64,000 bases of DNA from assembly GCA_021802645.1 (NCBI GenBank), contig JAJZRO010000004.1, positions 1-64,000 of the forward strand, in the 5' to 3' direction. The translations under genes were made by a program, and so were the position numbers. Position 1 is the stretch's first letter. Each line of letters begins with the position of its first letter. Under the pieces are notes generated by a model, which was not told the DNA's origin, made no database searches, and was given only the letters and a program-made list of their open reading frames with translations. The DNA comes from Deltaproteobacteria bacterium (GTDB lineage Bacteria; Desulfobacterota; Desulfobulbia; Desulfobulbales; Desulfurivibrionaceae). This document shows, piece by piece, positions 16,181 to 35,731 of the stretch.

Positions 16181-18004
16181 TTAGCCGGCCTTGACCTCCG
16201 GGGGCAACAACGCCTTGAACTCCTCGTCGTCCAGGGCCTCCTTTTCCAGCAGGGTCTGCGCCACCTTTTCCAGCAGCGGCCGCTGCGCGGCCAGGGTCTT
16301 CTCCACCCCGGCCATCCGCTCTTCGATGATCCGACGCACCTCCTCGTCGATCATGAGGGCAGTCTGCTCGCTGAACTCCTTGGGCTGGAACATCCCCTGC
16401 TGCAGGAACTGGTTGGCCGGCTGCTGGTAGGTGACCTGGCCGAGCTTTTCGTCCATGCCGTACATGGCCACCATGCTGCGGGCGATCTCGGTGGCGCGCT
16501 GCAGGTCGTTCTGCGCCCCGGTGGTGATCTCGCCGAAGATCAGTTTTTCGGCGGCCCGGCCGCCGAGGAGCACGTCGATCTTTTCCAACAGCTCGGTCTT
16601 GGACATCAGAAAGCGATCCTCGGTGGGCAGCTGCATGGTGTAGCCCAAGGCCCCGATGCCGCGGGGCACGATGGAAATCTTGTGCACCTTCTCCGTGGTC
16701 TTGCGGAAGGTGGCCACCAGGGCGTGACCGGTTTCATGGTAGGCCACGGTCTTTTTCTCGTTCTCGTTCAGGACCCGGTTCTTCTTCTCCAGGCCGGCAA
16801 CGATGCGGTCGATGGCCGCCTCGAACTCCTCGCCGCTTACATCCTCGCGGCCTTTGCGCACCGCGAGCAGGGTTGCCTCGTTGACCAGGTTGGCGAGGTC
16901 CGCCCCAGTAAAGCCCGGGGTCCGGCGGGCGATGATCTCGAGATCCACGCCGGGCGCCAGCTTGATCCCCTTGCTGTGGACCGCAAGGATCGCCACCCGC
17001 TCCTTGAGGTCGGGACGGTCAACGAGGATGTGGCGGTCGAAGCGACCGGGCCTGAGCAGCGCCGGATCGAGGATCTCCGGCCGGTTGGTGGCCGCCAGGA
17101 TCACCACCCCCTTGTTCGCCTCGAAGCCATCCATCTCGGCCAGCAACTGGTTCAGGGTCTGCTCCCGCTCGTCGTGACCGCCGAGCATGCCGGTGCCGCG
17201 CGCTTTGCCCAGCGAATCGAGTTCGTCGATGAAGACGATGCAGGGCGCCTTGGCGTTGGCCTGCTCAAAGAGGTCGCGCACCCGGGCGGCGCCCAGGCCC
17301 ACGAACATCTCGATGAAGTCCGAACCGCTGATGGAAAAGAAGGGCACCCCGGACTCGCCGGCCACCGCCTTGGCGAGCAGCGTCTTGCCGGTGCCCGGCG
17401 GCCCCACCAGCAGGATGCCCTTGGGAATCTTGGCGCCCAGCCGGGTGAACTTCTCCGGGGTCTTCAGAAATTCGATCACCTCGGCCAGCTCCTGCTTGGC
17501 CTCCTCCTGGCCGGCCACCGAGGAAAAATCCACCCCGAGATCGGTCTGGGCGATGATCTTGGCCTTGGACTTGCCGAGCGTCATCATCCCGCCGGCTGCC
17601 CCCTGGCCCATGCGGCGCATGAAGAACATCCAGATGCCGACAAAGATCAGCGCTGGCAGCACCCAGGAGAGGATGGTGCGGAGCAGGGTGTTCTCGTTCT
17701 CGGCGATGATGTCGACGTTGTTCTTTTCGAGAAAGTCCACCAGCCCCCGGTCATCGACTCGGGGGGTGACATAGACCTGCTTGGGAAAGAGCGGTTCCTT
17801 CTTCTGGGCATCCTCCACCTTGTCGAAGCCCTTCAGGAGATTCGAGGAAATCACCACCGAGTTGATCTTCTGCTCGCTCACCAGCTTCTTGAACTGGGTG
17901 TAGGAGACGTTGGTGATCTGCGGCGACAACCAGTACTGGAGGAGCATGAAGACGCCGAGGGCGATAAAGAGGTAGTAGAGGGAAAAGGACATTTTCTTTT
18001 CCAT
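16181..18004 (-). CDS. ftsH: ATP-dependent zinc metalloprotease FtsH
   Basis: 607 residues. Two N-terminal transmembrane segments surround a periplasmic domain (about 1-125). The AAA ATPase has Walker A GPPGTGKT (about 198), Walker [11 protein letters not shown], the second-region-of-homology with RPGRFDR, and the protease site HETGH (about 419) with a downstream acidic Glu ligand. It degrades misfolded membrane proteins and short-lived cytosolic proteins. Length is near-typical, with a short hydrophilic C-terminus. Divergent from the NUDIX gene. Confidence 0.97.
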   Translation of the reverse strand: MEKKMSFSLYYLFIALGVFMLLQYWLSPQITNVSYTQFKKLVSEQKINSVVISSNLLKGFDKVEDAQKKEPLFPKQVYVTPRVDDRGLVDFLEKNNVDIIAENENTLLRTILSWVLPALIFVGIWMFFMRRMGQGAAGGMMTLGKSKAKIIAQTDLGVDFSSVAGQEEAKQELAEVIEFLKTPEKFTRLGAKIPKGILLVGPPGTGKTLLAKAVAGESGVPFFSISGSDFIEMFVGLGAARVRDLFEQANAKAPCIVFIDELDSLGKARGTGMLGGHDEREQTLNQLLAEMDGFEANKGVVILAATNRPEILDPALLRPGRFDRHILVDRPDLKERVAILAVHSKGIKLAPGVDLEIIARRTPGFTGADLANLVNEATLLAVRKGREDVSGEEFEAAIDRIVAGLEKKNRVLNENEKKTVAYHETGHALVATFRKTTEKVHKISIVPRGIGALGYTMQLPTEDRFLMSKTELLEKIDVLLGGRAAEKLIFGEITTGAQNDLQRATEIARSMVAMYGMDEKLGQVTYQQPANQFLQQGMFQPKEFSEQTALMIDEEVRRIIEERMAGVEKTLAAQRPLLEKVAQTLLEKEALDDEEFKALLPPEVKAG

Positions 18005-18114
18005 GGTTGCTCCTTGCGGTATGATGGGGGGCGCACCCTGTGGTCCTGTTCCACATGTATCACGTTGGCTGCCAGGGTTGCAACTTCGGATGCGGAGTGC
18101 GCAGGGAGGGGAAC

Positions 18115-18621
18115 ATGGGAAGCGCCGAGGAGTTGGTCGCCATCGTCGACCGCGACAACCGGGTGATCGGCAGCGCCCGGCGCCACGAGATGCGGGCGCA
18201 GAACCTCATCCACCGGGCCACCTACATCCTGGTGCTCAACCAGGCGGACGAACTCTTTGTCCAGCTGCGGACCATGAGCAAGGACATCTACCCCGGCCAT
18301 TACGATGTGGCGGCCGGCGGGGTGGTGCTGGCCGGCGAAGCTTACGCGGCGGCGGCGGAACGGGAACTGGCCGAGGAGTTGGGGGTGCGCGGCGTACCGC
18401 TGACCGCCCACTTCGACTTCTACCACGAGACCCCGGACAACCGGGTGTGGGGCCGGGTTTTTTCCTGCCGCCACGAGGGCCCTTTCACCCTGCAGGCCGA
18501 AGAGGTGGCGGGCGGCAGCTTTACCCCGCTGACGGCCACCGCCGCGCTGGCCTCGCGCCACCCCTTTACCCCGGACGGCTTGCGGGTGCTGGAGCGCTTC
18601 CTCCATGAGTGCCGCCGCTAA
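18115..18621 (+). CDS. NUDIX hydrolase (YfcD-like)
   Basis: 168 residues. A NUDIX box is intact: GGVVLAGEAYAAAAERELAEELG fits GX5EX7REUXEEXGU (seen near residues 65-90). YfcD-type members contain VDRDNRVIGS and MRAQNLIHRATY. The substrate is a nucleoside diphosphate-linked molecule that cannot be specified. ATG at 18115 has an agggagggg site; the open frame continues to 18040. It overlaps the start of comF by 17 bases. Confidence 0.87.
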   Translation: MGSAEELVAIVDRDNRVIGSARRHEMRAQNLIHRATYILVLNQADELFVQLRTMSKDIYPGHYDVAAGGVVLAGEAYAAAAERELAEELGVRGVPLTAHFDFYHETPDNRVWGRVFSCRHEGPFTLQAEEVAGGSFTPLTATAALASRHPFTPDGLRVLERFLHECRR

Positions 18622-19342
18622 CTCCAACCCCTGGTGGCAGGCCTGCCTGGACCTCCTTTTTCCGCCTCTCTGCCTTGGCTGCGGCACCTGCCTTGGTTCG
18701 TCCCGGCCGCCGCTCTTCTGCCCTGGGTGCCAAGAAAAAATCATCCCGCTGGCGCCGCCGTTTTGTACCTGCTGCGGCCGACCGCTGCCCGCTGCCGCGG
18801 GCCAAGGCCACATCTGTGGCCGCTGCCTCACCAAACCGCCGGCCTTTACCATGGCCCGGGCCCTGGTGCTTTACGACGGCCCCATCGCCGAGGCGATCCA
18901 CCGCTTCAAATACCAGGGCGAGACCGCCGGGCTCGCCACCTTTGCCCACCTGAACACCATGGCCGCCCCCGCCGTCCTCTCCGCGCCGGATCTCATCCTG
19001 CCGGTACCGCTGCACCCAAAACGGCTGCGCCAGCGCGGCTTCAACCAGGCCCAGCGCTTGGCCGCCGCCTTCTTCCCGAACGGGCGGGAGCGCCTGCGGT
19101 CGGAACTGCTGCTCCGCACCCGGCCCACCGCGCCGCAGACCGGGATGTCAGGGGGCGAGCGGCGGCGGAATCTGCGCCGCGCCTTCGCGCTCTCCCGGCC
19201 GGGGCTGGTCCGGAACCGCCGAATCCTCCTGGTCGACGATGTCTACACCACCGGCTCCACGGTAAACGAATGCGCCAAGGTCCTGCGGCGGGCGGGGGCC
19301 ACGGCGGTGGAGGTGCTGACCCTGGCCCGGGTGCGGGAATAA
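18605..19342 (+). CDS. ComF-family phosphoribosyltransferase-like protein
   Basis: 245 residues. N-terminal zinc finger-like double CxxC (CLGCGTC, CPGC, CTCCGRP, CGRC) followed by a phosphoribosyltransferase fold with the PRPP loop ILLVDDVYTTGSTV near residue 205. The family includes ComFC, needed for natural transformation in some bacteria, and other PRTases; a function in DNA uptake is possible, not demonstrated. Overlaps the NUDIX gene by 17 bases, indicating coupling. Confidence 0.9.
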   Translation: MSAAANSNPWWQACLDLLFPPLCLGCGTCLGSSRPPLFCPGCQEKIIPLAPPFCTCCGRPLPAAAGQGHICGRCLTKPPAFTMARALVLYDGPIAEAIHRFKYQGETAGLATFAHLNTMAAPAVLSAPDLILPVPLHPKRLRQRGFNQAQRLAAAFFPNGRERLRSELLLRTRPTAPQTGMSGGERRRNLRRAFALSRPGLVRNRRILLVDDVYTTGSTVNECAKVLRRAGATAVEVLTLARVRE

Positions 19343-19411
19343 CCCTTGGCGGCCGGGGTTGCTCCGGAGTAGAGTGTGCTTGAATCAATCACAACCCATG
19401 ATGAGGAACCC

Positions 19412-19513
19412 ATGACCACCCACCTCTTTGCCCTGCTTGCTGCCTGCGTCGTCGGAGGCCTCACCTTCGCCCTCCTCTATCGCAAGCAACGGGATGACGG
19501 CTGCCCGGCCTGA
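19412..19513 (+). CDS. Candidate single-TM small protein, 33 aa
   Basis: Starts at an ATG preceded by gagg at a suitable spacing. The product has a hydrophobic stretch (residues about 5-21) and a C-terminal charged tail (YRKQRDDG). It lies between comF and mtnA in otherwise empty sequence. Small size and lack of family make this tentative. Confidence 0.35.
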   Translation: MTTHLFALLAACVVGGLTFALLYRKQRDDGCPA

Positions 19514-19597
19514 CTGCTGGTCTATGCCTCACTTGGTATGGGTCTCATATCATATTATCTCGTCACCCTCCTGTTCTAGCCGCGCAAGGAAACGCCC

Positions 19598-20697
<1,100 letters not shown>

Positions 20698-20704
<7 letters not shown>

Positions 20705-21807
20705 TTCGCGAGCCCCAGGCCCCGCATCACCGCATCGTGGAGCGCGGGGCGGAAGGCCTTGATGGTGTTGTTTTCCCGGCTGGGGTGGACCCGATTGGTG
20801 AGCAGCACCACCATGACGTGCTGGTCCGGATCGATCCAGAAGGAGGTGCCGGTGAAGCCGAGATGGCCGACACTGCGGGGGGAAAAGAAGTGGCCGCTGG
20901 TGGAGCCGCTGGCCGACGGGGTATCGAAACCCAGCGCCCAGGTGGAACCAGGGGTTGGCTGCCTGATCACGAAGTCTTGCAGATTCCCGGGGTTGATGGC
21001 GAGCGGGCTCGCCTCGCCCAGCCAGAGATCGTGGATGGCCTCGATCAGGGTGAGCACCGCGGTGGTGGTGCCGAAGAGCCCGGCATGGCCCGCCACCCCG
21101 CCCAGGGCAAAGCAGTTTTCATCGCTTACCTCGCCGGCGAGCAGCCGCCCGCGCCAGGGGCAGAACTCGGTGGCGGCATAATGGCCTGGCCGCGGCAGAT
21201 TATCCTGGTTAAAGAACAGGGTCTCGGCTAGCCCGAGCGGCATGGCGATGCGTTCCTGAAAAAGGACATCCAGCCGCTTCCCACTCACCTCTTCCACCAC
21301 CATCCCCAGCAAGAGAAAACCCAGATCGCTGTACACCGCCTTGGTGCCGCGGGAATATTGGAGGGGTTCGGCAAGAATCGTCCGGCAGAGGGTTGCCTTT
21401 CGGGTCGCCGGCGGCTCGCTGCTCAAGGTTTTATAATACGGCTGGTACGCTGCCAGGCCACTACAGTGACACAAGAGTTCCCGGAGGGTGATCCCCGCCT
21501 TGTCGGTCGGCGCGTCGGCAAAAAAGCGGGCCACGGGGTCTTCGGGGGCGATCACCCCTTCCTGGATCAGGGTCAATAGCAACAGGGTGGTGGCAAGGGG
21601 CTTGGTCAGCGAAGCAAGATCAAAAAGGGTCGTCTGGTCGACCTGTTGTCCCCCCTCATGGCGGGTGGCGCCACAGAATATCTTGGCCTGTTGCCGCGCC
21701 TCTTTTGTTCCTGTTGCCACCCCGATTCCCACCCCGGAAAAAACCCGGGCTTCTGCCCCCGCGTGGCATATGGTTTCTATTTCTTTGATATTGTTAAAAA
21801 TATTCAT
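20698..21807 (-). CDS. Serine hydrolase (class C beta-lactamase-like)
   Basis: 369 residues. The SxxK motif SLTK has Ser66 and Lys69; a YSDLG segment (YxN-like position) follows near residue 160, and HLGFTGTS near the C-terminus takes the KTG position. This fold includes esterases, D-aminopeptidases and beta-lactamases; there is no signal peptide, so a cytosolic esterase or peptidase role is likelier. Convergent with mtnA, sharing 7 bases. Confidence 0.85.
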
Positions 21808-22288
21808 ATGGTCCCGGTTGGTTTACGGCCTGTTTGCCGTCCTCTTTCGCCGCGGTCAAAAAATTACACTAAAACAAAGAGATAAAATATCTCTTTTTCT
21901 TCATTATCATTGAATTTTTCGCCTTTTTCATCTATCATTTTGTAACGTTTCAGGGGGTTCCCTTGGTTCCGGGGAAGAAATCGTTTTTTCTCAATATTAT
22001 TATTGGGTTGTCATGACATTTTTGCCACGAGCCCGCTTCTCTTTCTTTTTCCCTCTTTCCACAACCTTTCCCCAGCCGCTGCTTTTTTCCTTGTTGGGGG
22101 TTGTCTCATATCCTGTTGATAACCCCTGGCGGTCTTTTTTCCCGATCTTTTCCCGGTTCTGGCCCCGAATAAAAAAAACAATGATTCTCGTTTGTTGCCA
22201 TTTTTTTCAACGAATCAACAGGTCTTATAACCATAATCTTTTTTCTTTCTCTCTTGTTTCCCTATAACCCAAACACAGGATACCCACC
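21808..22288. promoter_or_regulatory. AT-rich gap upstream of dnaN; candidate origin-proximal region
   Basis: 481 bases with no gene, visibly AT-rich within a GC-rich chromosome. Contents: an inverted repeat with 9-bp arms (21876-21884 / 21888-21896, 3-base loop) followed by a T run, one DnaA-box-like site (22114-22122, 8 of 9 to TTATCCACA on the reverse strand), a weaker one in ctttccaca near 22055, and long T tracts. dnaN-gyrB-gyrA follow directly. Only one good box is seen and dnaA is absent, so an origin is a candidate only; it may simply be the dnaN promoter. Confidence 0.3.
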
Positions 22289-23422
22289 ATGTCCTTGACC
22301 GCGAATCTGCCCCGAGACGCCTTTCTGGCGGCCCTTGCCTCGTTACAAAACGTGACTGGGAAAAAGGGCACCATCGCCATCCTGGCCAACATCCTTATCG
22401 AGTCGCAGGATAGTGGTGTTTTGCTCACCGCCACCGATCTGGAGATTGGCATCCGCATAGTCGTCCCTGCCGAAGTCCTCAGTGCCGGCGCCATTACCCT
22501 GCCGGCCCGCAAGCTCTTTGAAATGGTACGGGAATCGAGCGCCGAACAGATTCACCTAGAGGTCAAGGAAAACAACTGGGCCAGGATTACGGCCGAGTCC
22601 ACCAATTACAAGCTGGCCGGCATGCCCAGTGACGAGTATCCCGCCTTTCCGGAATATGACGAGGCCAATCTGGTCCAACTCGCCAGTGAAGAGGTCAGGG
22701 ACCTCATCGACCGCACCCTTTTTTCCGTGGCCCAGGAGGGCGAGAGCCAGTTCAACCTCACCGGCCTTCTGGTGGAAAGGGATGTTGTGGAGGGCGAAGG
22801 GCATTTCCTGCGGGCCGTCTCCTCGGACGGCCACCGCCTCACCATGATGGAAAAGAAGGTGGCCAGCGACCTCTCCCCCCTCAAGATGGACCGCACCATC
22901 CTCATCCCCAAGAAAGGGGTGCAGGAGATCCGGAAATTCTGCGACAACAAGGAATCCCTGGCCATCGGCTTCGAGGAGAAACAGGCAGTGGTCAAGACCG
23001 AGGGGGCGATCCTCATCATTCGCCTGATGAACGGCGACTTCCCTGATTACAAAAACATCATCCAGGTAATCAATAAGGCCCGCCACATCGCCATCCCGCG
23101 GCAGCCGCTGATGAATTCCCTGAAACGGATGAACCTCTTCACCGAGGATCGCTACAACGCGGTGCAGTTTCTCATCGGCAAGAACCGGCTGATTCTCTCC
23201 TCCCAGAATCTCGACATCGGCAGCGCCAAGGACGAACTGGAGATAAGCTACGACGACCAGGAGATGCAGCTCGGCTTCAACGGCAAATATTTTATCGAGG
23301 CGATCCAGGTCATGGAGAGCGAGGTGGTCAAGGCCTACATCAACTCCGAGGAGAGCCCCTGTCTCATCCAGGGCGATGACGATCCCGGGTACATGAGTGT
23401 CATCATGCCGATGAAGATATGA
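22289..23422 (+). CDS. dnaN: DNA polymerase III beta clamp
   Basis: 377 residues forming the ring-shaped sliding clamp that tethers Pol III. The three topologically similar domains are recognised through VTGKKGTIAILANIL in the first, DRTLFSVAQEGE in the second and the C-terminal RRMN-like region; the terminal VIMPMKI resembles the conserved VIMPMRL tail. It starts the dnaN-gyrB-gyrA block; no dnaA or recF is in the window. Confidence 0.95.
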   Translation: MSLTANLPRDAFLAALASLQNVTGKKGTIAILANILIESQDSGVLLTATDLEIGIRIVVPAEVLSAGAITLPARKLFEMVRESSAEQIHLEVKENNWARITAESTNYKLAGMPSDEYPAFPEYDEANLVQLASEEVRDLIDRTLFSVAQEGESQFNLTGLLVERDVVEGEGHFLRAVSSDGHRLTMMEKKVASDLSPLKMDRTILIPKKGVQEIRKFCDNKESLAIGFEEKQAVVKTEGAILIIRLMNGDFPDYKNIIQVINKARHIAIPRQPLMNSLKRMNLFTEDRYNAVQFLIGKNRLILSSQNLDIGSAKDELEISYDDQEMQLGFNGKYFIEAIQVMESEVVKAYINSEESPCLIQGDDDPGYMSVIMPMKI

Positions 23423-23475
23423 GGATGCCATGACGGATCTGTCACAGTCGTTCAAACAAATCCACCACAGAGTGA

Positions 23476-25890
<2,415 letters not shown>

Positions 25891-25915
25891 TTTCATCTAA
25901 GGAAGGTATATTTCC

Positions 25916-28435
<2,520 letters not shown>

Positions 28436-28513
28436 CATCATGCGTCACGAAAACCACGAAAGGGTCGAAAAACTTTTCGCGGCTTTGGTGGATTTCGTGG
28501 CTAATATCATCGT

Positions 28514-29542
28514 ATGACACCTCCGACAAAGGTAGCGGTCATCGGGGCCGGCAGCTGGGGCACCGCGCTGGCCAGGCTGTTGGCTGGCAAGGGGCTTGCG
28601 GTCTCCCTCTGGGTCCACCGCCAGGAGCAAGCAGCGGCGCTGGTCCGCGACCGGGAGAACCGCGCCTACCTGCCCGGCATCCCGTTGCCCGCCACGGTAC
28701 AGCCCACCGCGAATCTGGCGGCAGCGGTGGCGGGCCAGGAGGCGGTGGTCATGGTGGTGCCCTCCCACGGCTACCGCCAGGTCTTTCGCGACCTGTTGCC
28801 CCATCTGGCCGACAACGCCGCCGTGATCTCGGCGGCCAAGGGCATTGAGAACGACACCCTGATGACCATGACCCAGGTGATGGCGGCCGAATGCGCCGCC
28901 ATGCCGGGCAAGCGCCTCCGCCTTGGCGTTTTGGCCGGCCCCTCCTTTGCCAAGGAGGTGGCGGCCGGCATTCCCACCGCGGTCACCGTGGCCTCCTCGA
29001 CCAAGGAAAACGCCCGCTTCTTCCAGGACCTTTTCTTCACCGAACGCTTTCGCGTCTACGCCAGCACCGACGTCATCGGCCAGGAGCTGGGGGGCGCGCT
29101 CAAGAACATCATCGCCATCGCCGCCGGCATCTGCGACGGTCTCGGCTACGGCACCAACACCCGCGCCGCCCTGATCACCCGGGGGTTGGCCGAAATCACC
29201 CGGCTGGGGGTGAAGATGGGCGCCAACCCCCTCACCTTTTCCGGCCTCGCCGGCATGGGCGACTTGGTGCTGACCTGCACCGGCGATCTCTCCCGCAACC
29301 GCACCGTCGGCCTCAAGCTCGGCCAAGGCATGACCATCAGCGCCATCCTCGCCGAGATGCGGATGGTGGCCGAGGGGGTCAAGACCACCAAGTCGGCCCG
29401 GGCCCTGGCCGCGAAAATGGGGGTGGAGATGCCGATCCTCACCCAGGTCTACCAGGTGCTTTACGAGGAGAAGCCCTGTCAGGCCGCGGTCCGGGATCTG
29501 CTCGCCCGCGACCAGAAAGAGGAAATGGATTATCTGGTATAA
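28514..29542 (+). CDS. gpsA: NAD(P)+-dependent glycerol-3-phosphate dehydrogenase
   Basis: 342 residues; cytosolic enzyme making sn-glycerol-3-phosphate for phospholipid synthesis. The N-terminal Rossmann motif is VIGAGSWGTALA, followed by GVLAGPSFAKEV, with catalytic Lys in GALKNIIAIAAG and the GLAGMGDLVLTC segment near 240. The stop shares a base with the next ATG (taatg), so DUF3343 translation is probably coupled. The 28436-28513 gap contains cacgaaa/tttcgtgg inverted-repeat sequence but no gene. Confidence 0.96.
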   Translation: MTPPTKVAVIGAGSWGTALARLLAGKGLAVSLWVHRQEQAAALVRDRENRAYLPGIPLPATVQPTANLAAAVAGQEAVVMVVPSHGYRQVFRDLLPHLADNAAVISAAKGIENDTLMTMTQVMAAECAAMPGKRLRLGVLAGPSFAKEVAAGIPTAVTVASSTKENARFFQDLFFTERFRVYASTDVIGQELGGALKNIIAIAAGICDGLGYGTNTRAALITRGLAEITRLGVKMGANPLTFSGLAGMGDLVLTCTGDLSRNRTVGLKLGQGMTISAILAEMRMVAEGVKTTKSARALAAKMGVEMPILTQVYQVLYEEKPCQAAVRDLLARDQKEEMDYLV

Positions 29543-29817
29543 TGGGCATGGCGGCGGACCAGTGCGTGTTGCTCTTCGCCTCGATCCATTTTGTGCTTAA
29601 GGCGGAGCAGCTCTTCAAGGCGGCCGGCATCGCCCACGAGGTGGTGCCGGTGCCGCGGCAGTTGAGCAGCGATTGCGGCATGGCCATCACCGTCGCCTGC
29701 CGCGAGCTGGGCCCGGTGCGCACGGTGTTGGCCGGGGTGATTTCCATCGTCCGCCTCTATCGACAGGAGCCGGGCGGCGGCTATAGCGAACTTCCCATCA
29801 CGACGGACGAGGCATGA
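29542..29817 (+). CDS. DUF3343 / putative Se-S carrier-like protein
   Basis: 91 residues matching PF11823, which is annotated as a putative Se/S carrier protein. LLFASIHFVLKAEQLFKAAGI and the SSDCGMAI motif with its single conserved cysteine are the family features. The ATG overlaps the gpsA stop by one base; the stop overlaps the selD start (ATGA). The placement immediately before selD supports a role in selenium or sulfur delivery. Biochemistry for the family is limited. Confidence 0.85.
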   Translation: MGMAADQCVLLFASIHFVLKAEQLFKAAGIAHEVVPVPRQLSSDCGMAITVACRELGPVRTVLAGVISIVRLYRQEPGGGYSELPITTDEA

Positions 29818-30851
29818 TCAAGCTGACCAGCAGAGCCAAGGCCGCCGGCTGAGCGGCCAAGCTCAGTCCAGGGGACCTGGACCAGATCCTGTGCGGCATG
29901 AAGGTGCCGACCGACCCCAATCTGCTCGTGGGCATCGATGGCTGCGAGGACGCCGGGGTCTATCGTCTGAACGACGAGACCGCGCTCATCCAGACCGTGG
30001 ATTTCTTCACCCCCATTGTCGATGACCCCTACCGTTTCGGCCAGATCGCCGCGGCCAATGCCTTAAGCGACGTCTACGCCATGGGCGGCAAGCCGCTCCT
30101 CACCATGAATCTGGTCGCCTTCCCAGTGAAGACCATGGACAAGGGGGTCTTGCGGGAGGTCTTGCGCGGCGGCCTCGATACCATCACCGAAGCCGGCGCC
30201 CTGCTGGTGGGCGGCCACTCCATCGAGGACGAGGAGCTCAAATACGGCCTGTCGGTGACCGGCACGGTCCATCCCAACCGGGTGGTGCGTAACAACGGCG
30301 CTCGGGTGGGCGACCAACTGCTGCTGACCAAGCCCATCGGCACCGGGATACTCGCCACCGCCCTCAAGGGCAACCTCGTCGGCCAGGAGGTGGAGGAGCT
30401 GATCACCGCCGTGATGGCGACCTTGAACCGGGAGCCGGCGCAGCTGATGAGCACGGTGACCGTCCACGCCTGTACCGACATCACCGGCTTCGGCCTCCTC
30501 GGCCACCTCATCGAGGTGGCGGCGGCCTCGCAGGTGGCGATCCGGCTCGACGCGAGACGGGTGCCGGTACTACCCCAGACCCCGCATTTTGCCGCCATGG
30601 GCATTATCCCGGAAGGGGCCCACAAGAACCGGGCCTTTTACCAGCCGCGAGTCACCTCGCATCTGGCCCCCATGGACCCGCTGGAGATGGTGTTCTACGA
30701 CCCGCAGACCTCGGGCGGCCTCTTGATCGCCGCACCCCAAGAGGCCCTGGAATCGATCATGGCCCGGCTGGCCAAGCGCCACTACGCCTTGGATTACGGC
30801 ATCATCGGCGAGGTCGTGGCGGGGGAGGCCGGCACCATTACCGTGGAGTAG
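29814..30851 (+). CDS. selD: Selenide, water dikinase SelD with predicted selenocysteine
   Basis: Makes selenophosphate, the selenium donor for Sec-tRNA and selenouridine. Translated from ATG 29814, the N-terminus reads KAAG, then an in-frame TGA (29850-29852, codon 13), then [10 protein letters not shown]. The TGA falls exactly at the catalytic Cys/Sec of SelD (GCxAKL context), and the rest of the protein from 29898 is an intact SelD with [21 protein letters not shown] and [11 protein letters not shown]. Without readthrough the start would lack the conserved Lys and catalytic residue. About 345 residues. Translationally coupled to DUF3343. Confidence 0.9.
29849..29882 (+). promoter_or_regulatory. 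Bacterial SECIS-like element at the selD UGA
   Basis: Just after the TGA, gtccagg (29866-29872) pairs perfectly with cctggac (29876-29882) across a GGA loop. A lower stem pairs ctgag (29849-29853, including the TGA) with ctcag (29862-29866). The apical loop G residues lie about 20 bases beyond the UGA, within the known bacterial spacing. Seen by eye only; no folding was run. Confidence 0.7.
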
Positions 30852-30856
30852 CGCCG

Positions 30857-32677
<1,821 letters not shown>

Positions 32678-32698
32678 AAGGAGAGACTTTGCCGCACT

Positions 32699-34603
<1,905 letters not shown>

Positions 34604-34624
34604 CGCCTCACGCCCGATACGATT

Positions 34625-35731
34625 TCAAAAGGCGAGTTTCTGCCATGTTCGGCCTTGCGCCGCCGCCACCTCCCGGCAGGTCAAGACCCCCTTGTAAACA
34701 TTGATGCCGCGCATCAGGGCCGGATCCTGCCGGGCCGCCGTTTCCGCCCCCTGCCCGGCAATTTTCAGGGCATAGGGGAGGGTGGCGTTGGTGAGGGCAA
34801 AGGTCGAGGTGCGGGGTACAGCGCCGGGCATGTTGGCCACGCAGTAATGGATGATATGGTCCACGGTAAAGACCGGGGCCGAATGGGTGGTGGGATGCGA
34901 GGTCTCGGCACAGCCGCCCTGGTCGATGGCGACATCGACGATGACCGCGCCCGGCTGCATGCGGCCGAGCATCTGGCGGCGGATGAGCTTGGGGGCGCTG
35001 CCGCCGGTCACCAGCACGCCGCCCACCACCACGTCGGCGGTGGTCAGCGCCTCTTCGATGGCGTGTTGGCTGCTGATCAGCGTGACGAGGCGGCCGCCGA
35101 AGGCCAGATCAAGTTCGGCCAGGCGCTTGGCATTGCGGCCCAGCATGGTGACCTGGGCGCCGAGCCCCAGCGCCATCTGGGCCGCGTGGGTGGCCACGGT
35201 GCCGCTGCCGAGAATCACCACCCGTCCCGGCGCCACCCCCGGCACCCCGCCCAGCAGCACGCCGCGGCCGCCCTGTTCTTTTTCGAGGAAATGGGTCCCG
35301 ACCTGCACCGCCATGCGGCCGGCCACCTGGCTCATGGGGGTCAGGAGCGGCAGCGCGCCGTCGGCCAGCTCGATGGTCTCGTAGGCAATGCCGATGACTT
35401 TCTTGTCGAGCAGCACCTGCGTCAACTCCGGCAGCGGCGCCAGATGGAGGTAGGTGTAGATGATCTGCCCCTCCTTGAGGAGCGGATATTCCGGGGGCAG
35501 CGGCTCCTTGACCTTCATGATCATCTCGGCCTCGCCATAGACGGCGGCGGCCGTCGGCAGCAAGTCGGCACCGCTGGCCCGATATTCCTCGTCGGCAATG
35601 CCGCTGCCCAGACCGGCGCCGGCCTCGACCACCACCCGCTGGCCCGCCGCAGTCAGTGCCTTGACCCCGGCCGGGACGATGCCGACCCGGAACTCTTTGT
35701 CCTTGATCTCCTTGGGAATGCCGATAATCAT
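34625..35731 (-). CDS. ald: Alanine dehydrogenase
   Basis: 368 residues; NAD-dependent reversible deamination of L-alanine to pyruvate and ammonium. N-terminal [16 protein letters not shown] with Arg15-type substrate residue, [14 protein letters not shown] and TYLHLAP (catalytic His) in the first domain, the Rossmann motif [14 protein letters not shown] in the second. Convergent with the second hybrid kinase (21 bases apart); its ATG overlaps the stop of the upstream SDR-DUF2867 gene (35728-35731). Confidence 0.95.
   Translation of the reverse strand: MIIGIPKEIKDKEFRVGIVPAGVKALTAAGQRVVVEAGAGLGSGIADEEYRASGADLLPTAAAVYGEAEMIMKVKEPLPPEYPLLKEGQIIYTYLHLAPLPELTQVLLDKKVIGIAYETIELADGALPLLTPMSQVAGRMAVQVGTHFLEKEQGGRGVLLGGVPGVAPGRVVILGSGTVATHAAQMALGLGAQVTMLGRNAKRLAELDLAFGGRLVTLISSQHAIEEALTTADVVVGGVLVTGGSAPKLIRRQMLGRMQPGAVIVDVAIDQGGCAETSHPTTHSAPVFTVDHIIHYCVANMPGAVPRTSTFALTNATLPYALKIAGQGAETAARQDPALMRGINVYKGVLTCREVAAAQGRTWQKLAF

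Noticed and set aside
16169-18166. 665-residue frame opposite ftsH
   Set aside because: Shadow of ftsH; the - strand gene has full FtsH motifs.
29898-30851. selD starting at 29898
   Set aside because: This start loses the conserved catalytic residue; translation through the TGA from 29814 fits the family and is coupled to the upstream gene.
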